This document shows positions 24,203-32,417 of a stretch of 64,000 nucleotides of DNA, piece by piece. The stretch comes from Treponema vincentii (GTDB lineage: Bacteria > Spirochaetota > Spirochaetia > Treponematales > Treponemataceae), in contig NZ_CP048020.1 in NCBI RefSeq assembly GCF_010365865.1, positions 1,550,001 to 1,614,000 on the forward strand. The letters are read 5' to 3'. The position numbers and the translations under genes were made by a program. Position 1 is the first letter of the stretch. Each line of letters begins with the position of its first letter. The notes under the pieces are model-generated. The model saw only the letters and a program-made list of their open reading frames with translations, did not search any database and was not told where the DNA came from.

Positions 24203-25696
24203 TTAGTTCAGCGCTTCACCCCGCGATTGTTCAAGCTGTTTCAAAACTACCGGATCAAGTTTAATGGAAAGATTTTTTTCGTTTGACGGGAGCACGGTTC
24301 CTTTCGGTGCGTTCTTCGCCCTCCGCAAATCCTTCACTGCAGTGTAGTAGAGATCGGCTTGTCCGTTCCGGCGCGCCTTTGAATAAAACACGGCGAGGTT
24401 CCCCGCGGCAATCAGCACAGGCAGCGGAACGGTCTTTCCGTTTTGGTTTTTGATAAAGACATAGCCGCCGGAATAGTCCCGCACATGGAGCCACATATCC
24501 TTGCCCCGCACGTGGTGCCTCAACAGCTCATCGTTTTCGGCGGCTGTCCTGCCGACATACAGAATCCACCCGTCATGGTAAAACGTAAGTCCCGGCCGCT
24601 CTTTTTCTTGAGCCGCCTGTTTCCGCTGCACGGGTATCTTCCGCTTGTGCAGCACCTTTTCGATAAGGTAAGGATTTTCTTCAACCCGCAGCTTTGCAAG
24701 TTCTTCGTTAAGCGCGGCGAGCGTCTGCTTGGAAGCTTCGATGTCATCGGTGAGCGCCTCAAGCCCCGAAACAGCTTTCTTATACCGCTCATAGTATCCG
24801 GCGGCATTTTCCTGCGCGGTTTTTCTCGGGTCGAGGGCGATGCGGATAATCCGGTTGTCCGCCGCATAATCTTCCAGTTCGACGGAAGAGGCACCCTGCG
24901 GAATCCGATAGAGATTTGCCAAGAGTAAATCGCCTTGATGTTTCAGCGTATCAGCCTGCAAGAACGAATGCTTTTTCGCTTCGAGTTTTTCAAGCGCGCG
25001 GGAAATCTTTTCTATTTTAAGACCGTAAAAGCGCTCCGCTTCCGCACGTAGCGCTTCGAGCGAAAGTACGGGCGCCTGCCGCGCGTACCATTCGTCAATC
25101 GCTTCATTAAAGGTCTTGGATGTATCATAGCTGCGGACGGTGTAGGTTTTTATCGGTTTGTCAGCGGCTATAGGCGACACGGTGATAGATGTACTTTCTG
25201 TGGTCTTTGCTTCAACGTCCGTCACAGCAGCTTCGGTTTCTCCCGGCAGGCGCTGCCACGGCTCTCCGCTCACTTCATGGCGGGATGGGCGGCGGTAAAA
25301 GGCATCGACGATAATGCCGTTATCGACAAGCAGCATATTCGCTGCCCCGCTCCACAGCCGGATATAGAGGTAGAGCATACCTGAAGAGGTCTCCAACGAA
25401 AGCCTGACAATGCGGTCATTGTTCAGCTGAACAGCTTCGGTAATCTTGGCGCCGCGGAGCCGGGAACGGAGCAGCTCCATAAAACGGAGCGGCTTGTCGA
25501 ACTTGGGGATTTTCCGCGTAGTTTCATGCAAGCGGCACGCCCCCGGTTCAAGACAGATGACCAAACTCATCGGCCGGGTCTTATAGAGGTGCAGCACCAT
25601 CACTGAATAGGATGACTGCACCACCTTTTGTATGTATGAGCCTTCCAAATCGAGCTCTTCCAGAATCTTATCAATTTCAGCGCAATTAAGCGACAT
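24203..25696 (-). CDS. rqcH: Rqc2/RqcH homologue (NFACT protein)
   Basis: This protein is about 497 residues long from the ATG that follows GGAGGTGG. The NFACT-N domain covers residues 1-190 and includes the Asp94-Arg95 pair (LNNDRIVRL) that bacterial RqcH needs for alanine tailing. Helix-hairpin-helix and coiled-coil parts follow (IEKISRALEKLEAKKHSFLQ, ALTDDIEASKQTLAALNEEL). The C-terminal NFACT-R domain contains YVGRTAAENDELLRHHVRGK, DMWLHVRDYSGGYVFIKNQN and LYYTAVKDLRRAKNAPKGTV. It binds obstructed 50S subunits and adds C-terminal Ala tails in ribosome rescue. It was formerly annotated as a fibronectin-binding protein. The domain set is complete. Confidence 0.9.
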   Translation of the reverse strand: MSLNCAEIDKILEELDLEGSYIQKVVQSSYSVMVLHLYKTRPMSLVICLEPGACRLHETTRKIPKFDKPLRFMELLRSRLRGAKITEAVQLNNDRIVRLSLETSSGMLYLYIRLWSGAANMLLVDNGIIVDAFYRRPSRHEVSGEPWQRLPGETEAAVTDVEAKTTESTSITVSPIAADKPIKTYTVRSYDTSKTFNEAIDEWYARQAPVLSLEALRAEAERFYGLKIEKISRALEKLEAKKHSFLQADTLKHQGDLLLANLYRIPQGASSVELEDYAADNRIIRIALDPRKTAQENAAGYYERYKKAVSGLEALTDDIEASKQTLAALNEELAKLRVEENPYLIEKVLHKRKIPVQRKQAAQEKERPGLTFYHDGWILYVGRTAAENDELLRHHVRGKDMWLHVRDYSGGYVFIKNQNGKTVPLPVLIAAGNLAVFYSKARRNGQADLYYTAVKDLRRAKNAPKGTVLPSNEKNLSIKLDPVVLKQLEQSRGEALN

Positions 25697-25711
25697 CTCC
25701 ACCTCCAGTCA

Positions 25712-25924
25712 CAGGGCAAACGCATCAGATACTTTTGAAAATATACGGCGCATCTACTGCGTCGCACGCTGAAAATAAATGCTCAACGTATCATAGATAC
25801 GCCTGCGCTTTATTTTCAGCTAACTCCTTGTAGCTACACCATCTATTTTCAAAAGCACTGGTTCTAGGCAGTAGTATCCGTTATCTTGTGAAATGGCATC
25901 TATCGGTCTGATGCGTTTGCCCTG
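25712..25924. repeat. MITE-like palindromic element with 18-bp terminal inverted repeats (213 bp)
   Basis: CAGGGCAAACGCATCAGA at one end is matched perfectly by TCTGATGCGTTTGCCCTG at the other. Inside are nested arms CTTTTGAAAATAT...ATTTTCAAAAG, a 12-bp stem GCTGAAAATAAA / TTTATTTTCAGC and a small hairpin GTATC-ATAG-ATAC (or CGTATC...ATACG). There is no coding capacity. The TIR core AAACGCATCAGA recurs around the element at 32.5-32.7 kb and at the end of thiP. It lies between rqcH and thiQ. Confidence 0.8.
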
Positions 25925-25954
25925 AGCTTAAAGAAATGATACCTAAAATTTCGA

Positions 25955-26632
25955 TCAGGAGGAAGGCATTTCGATGATGTTGTCGGCGAGATACTCGGCT
26001 TCGTCGCGGTCATGGGTAACGTAGATTGCCGTGTACTGCATTTCGGCTTGATGTTTTTTGAGCTCTTCGCGGAGTTTAAGCCGCAGCGGAGCGTCGAGGG
26101 CGGAAAGCGGCTCGTCGAACAAGACCACGAGCGGGTTTACTGCAAGCGTCCGTGCAAGGGCAACGCGCTGCCGCTCCCCGCCGGAGAGTCCTTCAATCCG
26201 TCTTTTTTCCATACCGGTCAAACCGAAACGTTCGAGCCATTCCGCAGCAGCCCGCCTGCTTTCCCTTTTGGATATCCCTTGCGAAACGAGGCCGTACCCG
26301 ATATTGTCTTCGACACTTAAATGAGGAAACAGTGCATAGTCCTGAAAGACCATACCGATGTTGCGTTTTTTGATGGGTTCATCGGTAATATCGTGTCCGT
26401 TTAAAAAGACGTTTCCCGAATCGGCGGGCAATAAACCTGCGATCATTTTAAGCACGGTTGACTTACCGCATCCCGACGAACCGAGCAGCGCAAGCGTCCC
26501 CGCCTTTTCTACCGAACAGGAAAGACTGATAGTCTTTGACGGCAACCGCTTCGTCAAACAGACAAGCCGGAGAAACGCCTCACTTTCATCATTCTCTCTA
26601 TTTATCGGAAAACCCATCGAATCACCTTTCAT
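25955..26632 (-). CDS. thiQ: Thiamine ABC transporter ATP-binding protein
   Basis: This 225-residue ATPase has Walker A LGSSGCGKST, Q-loop MVFQDYALFPHLS, signature LSGGERQRVALART, Walker B VVLFDEPLSALD and H-loop YVTHDRDEA. It belongs to the Fe/thiamine/polyamine import group. The short length without a C-terminal regulatory domain suits ThiQ. An alternative ATG five codons in has a better ribosome site (AAAGGTG). It is separated from thiP by a toxin-antitoxin pair but lies in the same orientation, and no other transporter in the window lacks an ATPase. Confidence 0.85.
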   Translation of the reverse strand: MKGDSMGFPINRENDESEAFLRLVCLTKRLPSKTISLSCSVEKAGTLALLGSSGCGKSTVLKMIAGLLPADSGNVFLNGHDITDEPIKKRNIGMVFQDYALFPHLSVEDNIGYGLVSQGISKRESRRAAAEWLERFGLTGMEKRRIEGLSGGERQRVALARTLAVNPLVVLFDEPLSALDAPLRLKLREELKKHQAEMQYTAIYVTHDRDEAEYLADNIIEMPSS

Positions 26633-26752
26633 ATACGTTCCCTACCATACCTCGCTTACCCCGCATTTGTATCTTTGCCGATGCGCATAGCAGCAGTAAA
26701 GACACATCAAACAACTTTCGTGACAAAACAAATGTCAGCGTTAAAGTGAGTG

Positions 26753-27163
26753 TTATACCGAATATTCTATCGTCCAATCCTCAATTAATAAGCCTTCTAC
26801 TCTTGAAAACTCTCCGACATTATGTGTTATCAATGTTCCACCGTTTGCTAGCACTGTTGCTGCAATCATCATATCATTCGGACCGATTATGACACCATTT
26901 GACGATAAAATTTTTCTTAATTTTCCGTATTCCACTGACGATTTTTTATCAAAAACAGCTGTCGGATATAAATCCAAAAACGGTTTATAAACTGAAATTG
27001 TCTTTTCATAATCGTTGGAATTCCTTGCCCCATATTCAAGCTCGGCAAGAACAACAGAGGGAATTACTATATCTCTGTCATGTGCCTCCAGCATTTCTCC
27101 AATGGTACGAAATTTTCCCTTTATGAAATAGATTATAATATTTGAATCTAAAAAATACTTCAC
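26753..27163 (-). CDS. PIN-domain ribonuclease toxin (VapC family)
   Basis: This 136-residue PIN domain has Asp6 in FLDSNIIIYF, the Glu of LAELEYGA, GPNDMMIAATVL and THNVGEF, which is the complete VapC acidic set. It overlaps the upstream antitoxin gene by 4 bases. The pair sits between thiP and thiQ and is more AT-rich than either. Its partner is a RelB/DinJ-like protein, so it is a hybrid pairing of the kind toxin shuffling produces. Confidence 0.9.
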   Translation of the reverse strand: MKYFLDSNIIIYFIKGKFRTIGEMLEAHDRDIVIPSVVLAELEYGARNSNDYEKTISVYKPFLDLYPTAVFDKKSSVEYGKLRKILSSNGVIIGPNDMMIAATVLANGGTLITHNVGEFSRVEGLLIEDWTIEYSV

Positions 27164-27429
27164 AGGGTCTCCAGTTTTGTATCAGCAGAAAAATCCGGTT
27201 CGGCAGATATATTCATTTCGATATCTTTGCCGCTGCCAAAATAGTGCCAGATATTTTTTTTATTTGATTCATCTCTAAGGTCGAAAGGGAGCCCATTAAC
27301 AGCAACCGTTTTTTTCATAAAAATCCTGATGGCTGTCGGTAAATCCAGTCCGTAATAATCATAGATATGGGTAACTTTATCTTTTAGCGCTTCATCAACT
27401 CTAACTTGAACAAGTGTTGTATTTGTCAT
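27160..27429 (-). CDS. RelB/DinJ-family antitoxin
   Basis: This 89-residue protein begins with a ribbon-helix-helix segment (TLVQVRVDEALKDKVTHIYDYYGLDLPTAIRIFM) that matches the RelB/DinJ class, followed by an acidic, flexible C-terminus suited to wrapping a toxin. AAGGAG lies 6-7 bases before the ATG, and a good promoter sits 46 bases upstream, so the pair is transcribed independently of the thiamine genes. Repeated GTAT/ATAC motifs between promoter and ATG may be its operator. Confidence 0.85.
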   Translation of the reverse strand: MTNTTLVQVRVDEALKDKVTHIYDYYGLDLPTAIRIFMKKTVAVNGLPFDLRDESNKKNIWHYFGSGKDIEMNISAEPDFSADTKLETL

Positions 27430-27474
27430 TATTGACTCCTTTTTAGTATTCGGTATTCATACACTCGTATTAAT

Positions 27475-27503
27475 ATTGTATATTTAAATAAGTAGTTTTT
27501 CAA
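27475..27503 (-). promoter_or_regulatory. Promoter of the RelB/VapC toxin-antitoxin pair
   Basis: On the minus strand, TTGAAA, 17 bases and TACAAT are followed by ATTAATACGAGTGTATGAATAC, which contains imperfect dyads likely bound by the RHH antitoxin. Confidence 0.6.
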
Positions 27504-27567
27504 GGTTAAAGCAGGGTAATTTTAAAATAATAGCATTTCTAACTATTTGTAATGCTTCTTTATATAT

Positions 27568-27613
27568 CACCGCCATCAGTGGCGGACATGACAAAACGTC
27601 TGATGCGTTTGTC
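27568..27613. repeat. H3-like hairpin and MITE end at the 3' end of thiP
   Basis: CCGCCA-TCAG-TGGCGG forms a 6-bp hairpin around the thiP stop. GTCTGATGCGTTTG, the terminal repeat of the elements at 25.7 and 32.5 kb, lies just inside the coding sequence. Confidence 0.6.
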
Positions 27614-29225
27614 CGCGCTCCCTCACCGTGTCCTGAATATAAAAGAGCGAGCCCGTCAGCACGGCAAGAATCACCGCAATACCGGCGCTTTCAGTGAACC
27701 GATACGAACCGGCAAAGCGGAACAGCATCAGCGCGAGGTTTTCAAAGTTCGGAATGTGAAGCAGAAGTGGCAGCGATGCGTCCCCCGCACTGATTGCAAA
27801 CACGCAGCACAGTGCAGATATAATACCGGTTTTGCATAACGGTAGAAATACCCGAAAAAATGCATCCGTGCGGGAAGAAGACAAAAGCCGGGCGGCGTCG
27901 AGTACCGAACGGGGAATTTTTGCGAGGCCGGTCTCTATTTGCATCCACGCAAAGGGCCACGCAAGCGAACTTTGCACAACAACCAGCAACAACAGCGACG
28001 GCATGGTATCAAGCTTCAACCACCCCGATCCCAATACAATAGAAGAAACTGCAAAAGGAATAAGCGGCAGGCTTTTATACCACTTCCCATTCGCTTGAAA
28101 CGCTGCATACGCAAAAAAAAGCGCAGCCGTTACGGAAAGCACAGCGGTTCCGATCCCTGTCTGCACAGTGTGCTGCACCGCGCCCCAAAAGTGAGGCCGC
28201 TGCAAAAGCTGCCGCCACGCATCAACGGTTATCGTGAGCGGCGCCTTAGGACTCGAAAAGGAATACCACACCAGAGAACCGAGCGGAAACAGTAAACAAA
28301 AACAGATAACACAGATAAGCACGGCAAAAAAGATATGTTCCGCTGCGCCGCTGATGCGCAACCGGCTGCGGGCGTATTGGGTGTTTTCAGTATGATCGGG
28401 TGTTCTGCTCCTTAAATAAGCGTACAGCCCTACCGCAGCCGCTGCGATACCGGTTTCCGTCAGCGCAATATGCGCCGCGGTACTCGCGTGTATATCTCTG
28501 CGGATGGTTTGATACAGCTCAACCTCCAGCGTTGTTACGCCGAGACCGCCCAGCAACAGAATAATCACAAAGCTGAAAAAACAATATAAAAAGATAATGA
28601 CGAACGAAGCGCATAGCGGCGCCTTTAATGCCGGAAAGATAACCGTTCTAAAAATACGCAGCGGTGAGGCTCCGAGCAAAAGAGCAGCCTGTTCGGTTTC
28701 CTCAGGGAGTTGTTCCCATGCGGCGGATACGGTACGCATCGTGATGGGAAAATTATAAAAGGTGTGTACAAGCAGAATGCCGCCGGTAGAATAAAGGAAG
28801 GTGCCGATTGAAAGCTCCCCTGCCGAAACCGCCGCAAGCAGTTTGTTCAGTAAACCGTTTTTTCCAAAGAACAGGATAAACGCGAGCGCGATAACCACCG
28901 GCGGCACACTCAAGGGTATCGCCGAAAGAGAGAGCAACAACTTTCGTCCGAAGAACCTCCGGCGGGCGCAAAAAAACGCCGCACAGAGGCCGATACCGCT
29001 TGCCCCTGCCGCAGAGAGAAACGCTTGCATCACGGTAAAGCGGGCAGCCTTCCATAAAGGCCGAAAGGCCGCTGCAGAAGCGCCCCCGCCGAAAGCCGGA
29101 AAAACGGCAGCTCCGAGCGGTACGAAAAAAGCAATCAGCACCGCACAGAATAACAACCCGCCGCCTACTACAAACGTGTTTTGCAGTAGTGTCCGCTTCG
29201 CAGCGTATCGATTAATTGAAACCAT
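27576..29225 (-). CDS. thiP: Thiamine ABC transporter permease (duplicated)
   Basis: This 549-residue inner-membrane protein has two homologous permease halves of about six helices each. Each half carries the EAA-type loop that contacts ThiQ (first half AAWEQLPEETEQAALLLGAS near residue 168; second half GLAKIPRSVLDAARLLSSSR near residue 433). The two-in-one layout is characteristic of ThiP. It starts 36 bp after thiB. The last dozen residues (GQTHQTFCHVRH) come from a repeat-element end and are probably not native sequence. Confidence 0.88.
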   Translation of the reverse strand: MVSINRYAAKRTLLQNTFVVGGGLLFCAVLIAFFVPLGAAVFPAFGGGASAAAFRPLWKAARFTVMQAFLSAAGASGIGLCAAFFCARRRFFGRKLLLSLSAIPLSVPPVVIALAFILFFGKNGLLNKLLAAVSAGELSIGTFLYSTGGILLVHTFYNFPITMRTVSAAWEQLPEETEQAALLLGASPLRIFRTVIFPALKAPLCASFVIIFLYCFFSFVIILLLGGLGVTTLEVELYQTIRRDIHASTAAHIALTETGIAAAAVGLYAYLRSRTPDHTENTQYARSRLRISGAAEHIFFAVLICVICFCLLFPLGSLVWYSFSSPKAPLTITVDAWRQLLQRPHFWGAVQHTVQTGIGTAVLSVTAALFFAYAAFQANGKWYKSLPLIPFAVSSIVLGSGWLKLDTMPSLLLLVVVQSSLAWPFAWMQIETGLAKIPRSVLDAARLLSSSRTDAFFRVFLPLCKTGIISALCCVFAISAGDASLPLLLHIPNFENLALMLFRFAGSYRFTESAGIAVILAVLTGSLFYIQDTVRERGQTHQTFCHVRH

Positions 29226-29260
29226 ACAATTCTGCGATAAAAATGCGAAAATACGGTTGG

Positions 29261-30283
29261 TTATTTTTCCAATACTGAAATAATAGCGTCTACCGCCGTT
29301 TCCGCCTCGGTCCCGGAAATCGTCAGCGATTTTTTCGGCATCGGGATTGTTTTAAATGATTCGGGAAGCTGCACCGCGGTATTTGCCGGATACATCCACT
29401 GCGTTTCGGGCAACACTTCCTGCGCTTTTTCGGTCAGCATAAAATCGATAAAAGCGTGAGCCGCTGCTCTATGCGGCGCATTCTTAACGACGCCCATTCC
29501 CTCAAGCGCAATCATATTCCCTTCGGCAAATGTCAATGCCTGATACCGATCTGTTTTATCATATCGGATGTGATAGGCCATACTGGTGGTATAGCTGACG
29601 GCAAGCGGAGCCTCCCCCGCCGTAAACAGCCCGTATCCGGCACTCCACGAATGGCTCATCGTCAGGATGGAAGGCATCAGTCTTTTCCAGTACGAAAGAT
29701 AATCGTTCCCGTAAACAGCCTTTGTCCATGCGGCAAAACCTAAGCCGGGAGCGCTTGTGCGGGGATCCATGATAACCAAGGATTTTGCATATTCGGGTTT
29801 TGTTAAATCTTCCAGCGACTGAGGAGCAGGCACCTTTGATTGAGTGTCATACATAATCGCAAAATAGCCCCAATCATACGGGGTGAGTAGTTGATCATCA
29901 GTCATTATAACGTGTTTCGGAACAACTTTATCCAAATTCGGAGAGGTATACGGTTCCAGAACGCCTGCACTGCGCGTCTTATCGACAAGAAACGCATTGA
30001 TACCGAGCAGCACATCGGCACGCGGATTCTTTTTTTTTCAGCCATCGCTTTCGATAGGACGGAACCGGAATCCTCGCAGATCACATAATTTACGGTGTAG
30101 CCCGTTTGCTCTTTGAAGCGTTTGGCTATTTCGGCGCCCGGTCCCCATTCAGAAGCAAAGGAGTCATAGGTATAGACAACAACGATTTTTTCCGCAGTAT
30201 CTTGTTTTCCGCCTGCAAAAGCGGTTGAAGGCAGTATGATTGAACATACGATAAACAAAAAAGAAATAAAGACGTAACTTCAT
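29261..30283 (-). CDS. thiB: Thiamine ABC transporter substrate-binding protein; two homopolymer frameshifts
   Basis: Joined across two slips this is a 340-residue periplasmic binding protein. The signal peptide reads MKLRLYFF-LFIVCSIILPSTAFA once one base of A6 at 30257-30262 is removed. The mature N-terminus VVVYTYDSFASEWGPGAEIA is typical of ThiB/TbpA. The second break is in the T-run at 30030-30038, where one more base gives EKKKNPRADVLLGINAFLV. The remainder (EPYTSPNLDKVVPKH, YDWGYFAIMYD, MSHSWSAGYGLF) is intact. Its ribosome site GGAGGG lies inside the 3' end of a TPP riboswitch, which settles both substrate and start. Confidence 0.9.
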
Positions 30284-30285
30284 TA

Positions 30286-30440
30286 TTCCCTCCGCCGGCA
30301 TTATCCGGATCAGGTGTAAGGCCTCCGTACGGACGCCTTTTTCGGGTATGCTCTCAGCACGGAACGAATAGCGGTGATCATCTCTAAAAAGCCGATGAGG
30401 TTCTTAAAGATTCCTATCCACTGTTCCGGCACCCCAAGTT
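30286..30440 (-). ncRNA. TPP riboswitch (THI element) with enlarged P3
   Basis: Read on the minus strand: CTTGGGGTGCC, a P3 stem CGGAAC...GTTCCG, TGCTGAGAGCATACCC, then CACCTGATCCGGATAATGCC and GGCGGAGGGAA, the hallmark aptamer sequence. P3 encloses about 57 bases that include a copy of the ATCTCTAAAAA-type repeat. An extra hairpin (GGCGTCCGTACGGAGGCC) lies between CCCG and the CACCTGAT strand. The closing strand GGAGGG is also the thiB ribosome site, so thiamine pyrophosphate should block translation. A TATACT -10 box is at 30451-30456. Confidence 0.93.
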
Positions 30441-30514
30441 CGCGTATCCTAGTATATTCGCAAAAAAAGTGCAAGCGATTTATCAGCTTTTGAAAATATA
30501 GAATCGCATAACTG

Positions 30515-31168
30515 TTATTCATGCATATTACATCTAAAGTAATGATCTTCAATCTTTATCACATTGACAATTCTTGGATATCTGAATGCTTCTTGAAATT
30601 CACTGTACATCTCTTTATCCATATATGTATCTGCAGATGAATGATACAACATATCTAAATTATTATGCTTATCATAAATGATAACGCTGTATGTATCTAA
30701 AAATCCCGGATCCCATATAATTCCGACATAATTATTAAATACCCGGATATTTTTATTTTCTACATTGTTTGTGATATAACTATCAAGTTCATTTTTGTAT
30801 CTTTTGAATTCTATTTTTAAGGCAATTTTTTCAGATAGCTGGTTTTTCTCAATCAAAAAACTGAATAAAAGAGAACACATAATCGGTATTAAAAAAACTA
30901 ATTGTTTTATTGCTTTTGCTTTTATCGTTTTTGTGATCACAAATAAAATATTTAAAATGATACTTAATATACATAGACCTAAAAGTATAAGAACCCCGAG
31001 AAAACTAAAACGCCTCACGAGATAAAAAGAGGATAATGATAAAAAGATTAGGCTTATATTTGATACGATCACAATTATTCTAAAATATAACGTACTCTTT
31101 TCATTTTTTAAAACTAAAAACGGAATATAAATATACATGAGCAATAAAAAAAATAGCATACCCCACAT
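30515..31168 (-). CDS. Hypothetical membrane protein, AT-rich
   Basis: This 217-residue protein has four predicted helices in the first 115 residues (MLFFLLLMYIYIPFLVL, FRIIVIVSNISLIFLSLSSF, SFLGVLILLGLCILSIIL, LVFLIPIMCSLLFSFLI). A soluble C-terminal domain follows (YVGIIWDPGFLDTYSVIIYD, YPRIVNVIKIEDHYFRCN). Its strong AT bias and lysine/asparagine/isoleucine-rich composition differ from its neighbours and suggest transfer. I do not recognise the family. The C-terminal domain resembles small stand-alone hypothetical proteins. It is the only gene between the riboswitch leader and anmK. Confidence 0.6.
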   Translation of the reverse strand: MWGMLFFLLLMYIYIPFLVLKNEKSTLYFRIIVIVSNISLIFLSLSSFYLVRRFSFLGVLILLGLCILSIILNILFVITKTIKAKAIKQLVFLIPIMCSLLFSFLIEKNQLSEKIALKIEFKRYKNELDSYITNNVENKNIRVFNNYVGIIWDPGFLDTYSVIIYDKHNNLDMLYHSSADTYMDKEMYSEFQEAFRYPRIVNVIKIEDHYFRCNMHE

Positions 31169-31232
31169 AGGTATCTCCTCTCACAGCTTTTTACCTTAAT
31201 TGTTTTCATCTTTTAAAGCTTTACCGTCCTTT

Positions 31233-32417
31233 TTATATACTGATCTTTCCCATCACGACAAACTTCTTGGCCCCCGTTGCAGACGGGACGTTATTCGGAT
31301 TGCCGCAGAGCGCTTCGTTTGCAAGTACGGCGAAGGCACACGCTTCTTTTGAATCGCTGTTTTTACCGATATCCTCATTGGTTAGCACGGAACATTCAGG
31401 CAATAGCTGCCGCAGATGATCTAAGATGACGGGATTTCTGCAGCCGCCTCCGCCGACTATCAGCTTTTGCGGCATCGGCAATCCGAATGTATTAAGCGAA
31501 TACGCGATTGAATACGCAGTGTAATAGGTTGCCGTTCTCACAATTGTTTCCGGCGGCAACTGCAGCGCCTTACCTTTATCGTAGAGCGCTTGTATAAACG
31601 CTTTGGAATAATGTTCTCTGCCGGTGGTCTTAGGCGGTTTTAATTGCAAATAAGGATCGGCTTTTAAAAATTCCAGTAAGGTCGAATCGACCGCACCGGC
31701 AGCGGCACATTTGCCGTCTTCGTCATAATTTTGCGTACCGCCGGTGATAAGCCACATTAAGCCGTCTATCAGCATATTGCCCGGGCCGGTATCAAAAGCG
31801 ATAATGCCGCCCATATCGGCATCGGCAGGCAAAAGCGTGATATTGCCGATACCGCCGATATTCTGCAAGCCGATTACCGTACCTGGTTCCCGGTATAGCA
31901 GATACTCGGTAAACGGAACAAGCGGCGCCCCTGCCCCGCCCGCAGCGACATCCCGAACGCGGAAATCGGCAACGGTAACGCATCCGGTTCTCTCTGCAAT
32001 AACAGCGGCTTCACCGATTTGCAGCGTACTTTTAATATTCTTGCCGAAGTAGCACCGTTCATTCGGTGCATGAAAAACCGTATGCCCATGCGAACCGATA
32101 AAGTCAACCGTACTAATATCGACCTTCGCCTTTTTGCATACGGCAAAGCAGGCGTCCGCAAATAGTTCCCCAAGATAAACATTCATCGCGCTTAACTCTT
32201 CGCTGCCGCCGAAAGAACCGGAAGCAAGTGCCAACAGCCGCTGTCGTACTTCTTGCAAATAAGGCACGGTCAGAAATGCCCACTCCGTAATATGCGTATC
32301 GAGCCCGCTGCCGGTAATAGTCAGCAGCACCACATCAATACCGTCAACAGACGTTCCACTCATAAGCCCAATCGCCGTTTTTCCTTTTTTTCCGTTTATA
32401 AAATCCAAATACTTCAT
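31233..32417 (-). CDS. anmK: Anhydro-N-acetylmuramic acid kinase
   Basis: This 394-residue sugar kinase converts anhydroMurNAc from peptidoglycan turnover into MurNAc-6-phosphate. It has the phosphate-binding IGLMSGTSVDGID at residues 16-28, GSHGHTVFHAP, NIGGIGNITLL, AFDTGPGNMLID and the terminal VGGGGCRNPVI motif. All match AnmK, and the length is typical. The gene stands alone with no MurQ or permease nearby in this window. Confidence 0.95.
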   Translation of the reverse strand: MKYLDFINGKKGKTAIGLMSGTSVDGIDVVLLTITGSGLDTHITEWAFLTVPYLQEVRQRLLALASGSFGGSEELSAMNVYLGELFADACFAVCKKAKVDISTVDFIGSHGHTVFHAPNERCYFGKNIKSTLQIGEAAVIAERTGCVTVADFRVRDVAAGGAGAPLVPFTEYLLYREPGTVIGLQNIGGIGNITLLPADADMGGIIAFDTGPGNMLIDGLMWLITGGTQNYDEDGKCAAAGAVDSTLLEFLKADPYLQLKPPKTTGREHYSKAFIQALYDKGKALQLPPETIVRTATYYTAYSIAYSLNTFGLPMPQKLIVGGGGCRNPVILDHLRQLLPECSVLTNEDIGKNSDSKEACAFAVLANEALCGNPNNVPSATGAKKFVVMGKISI

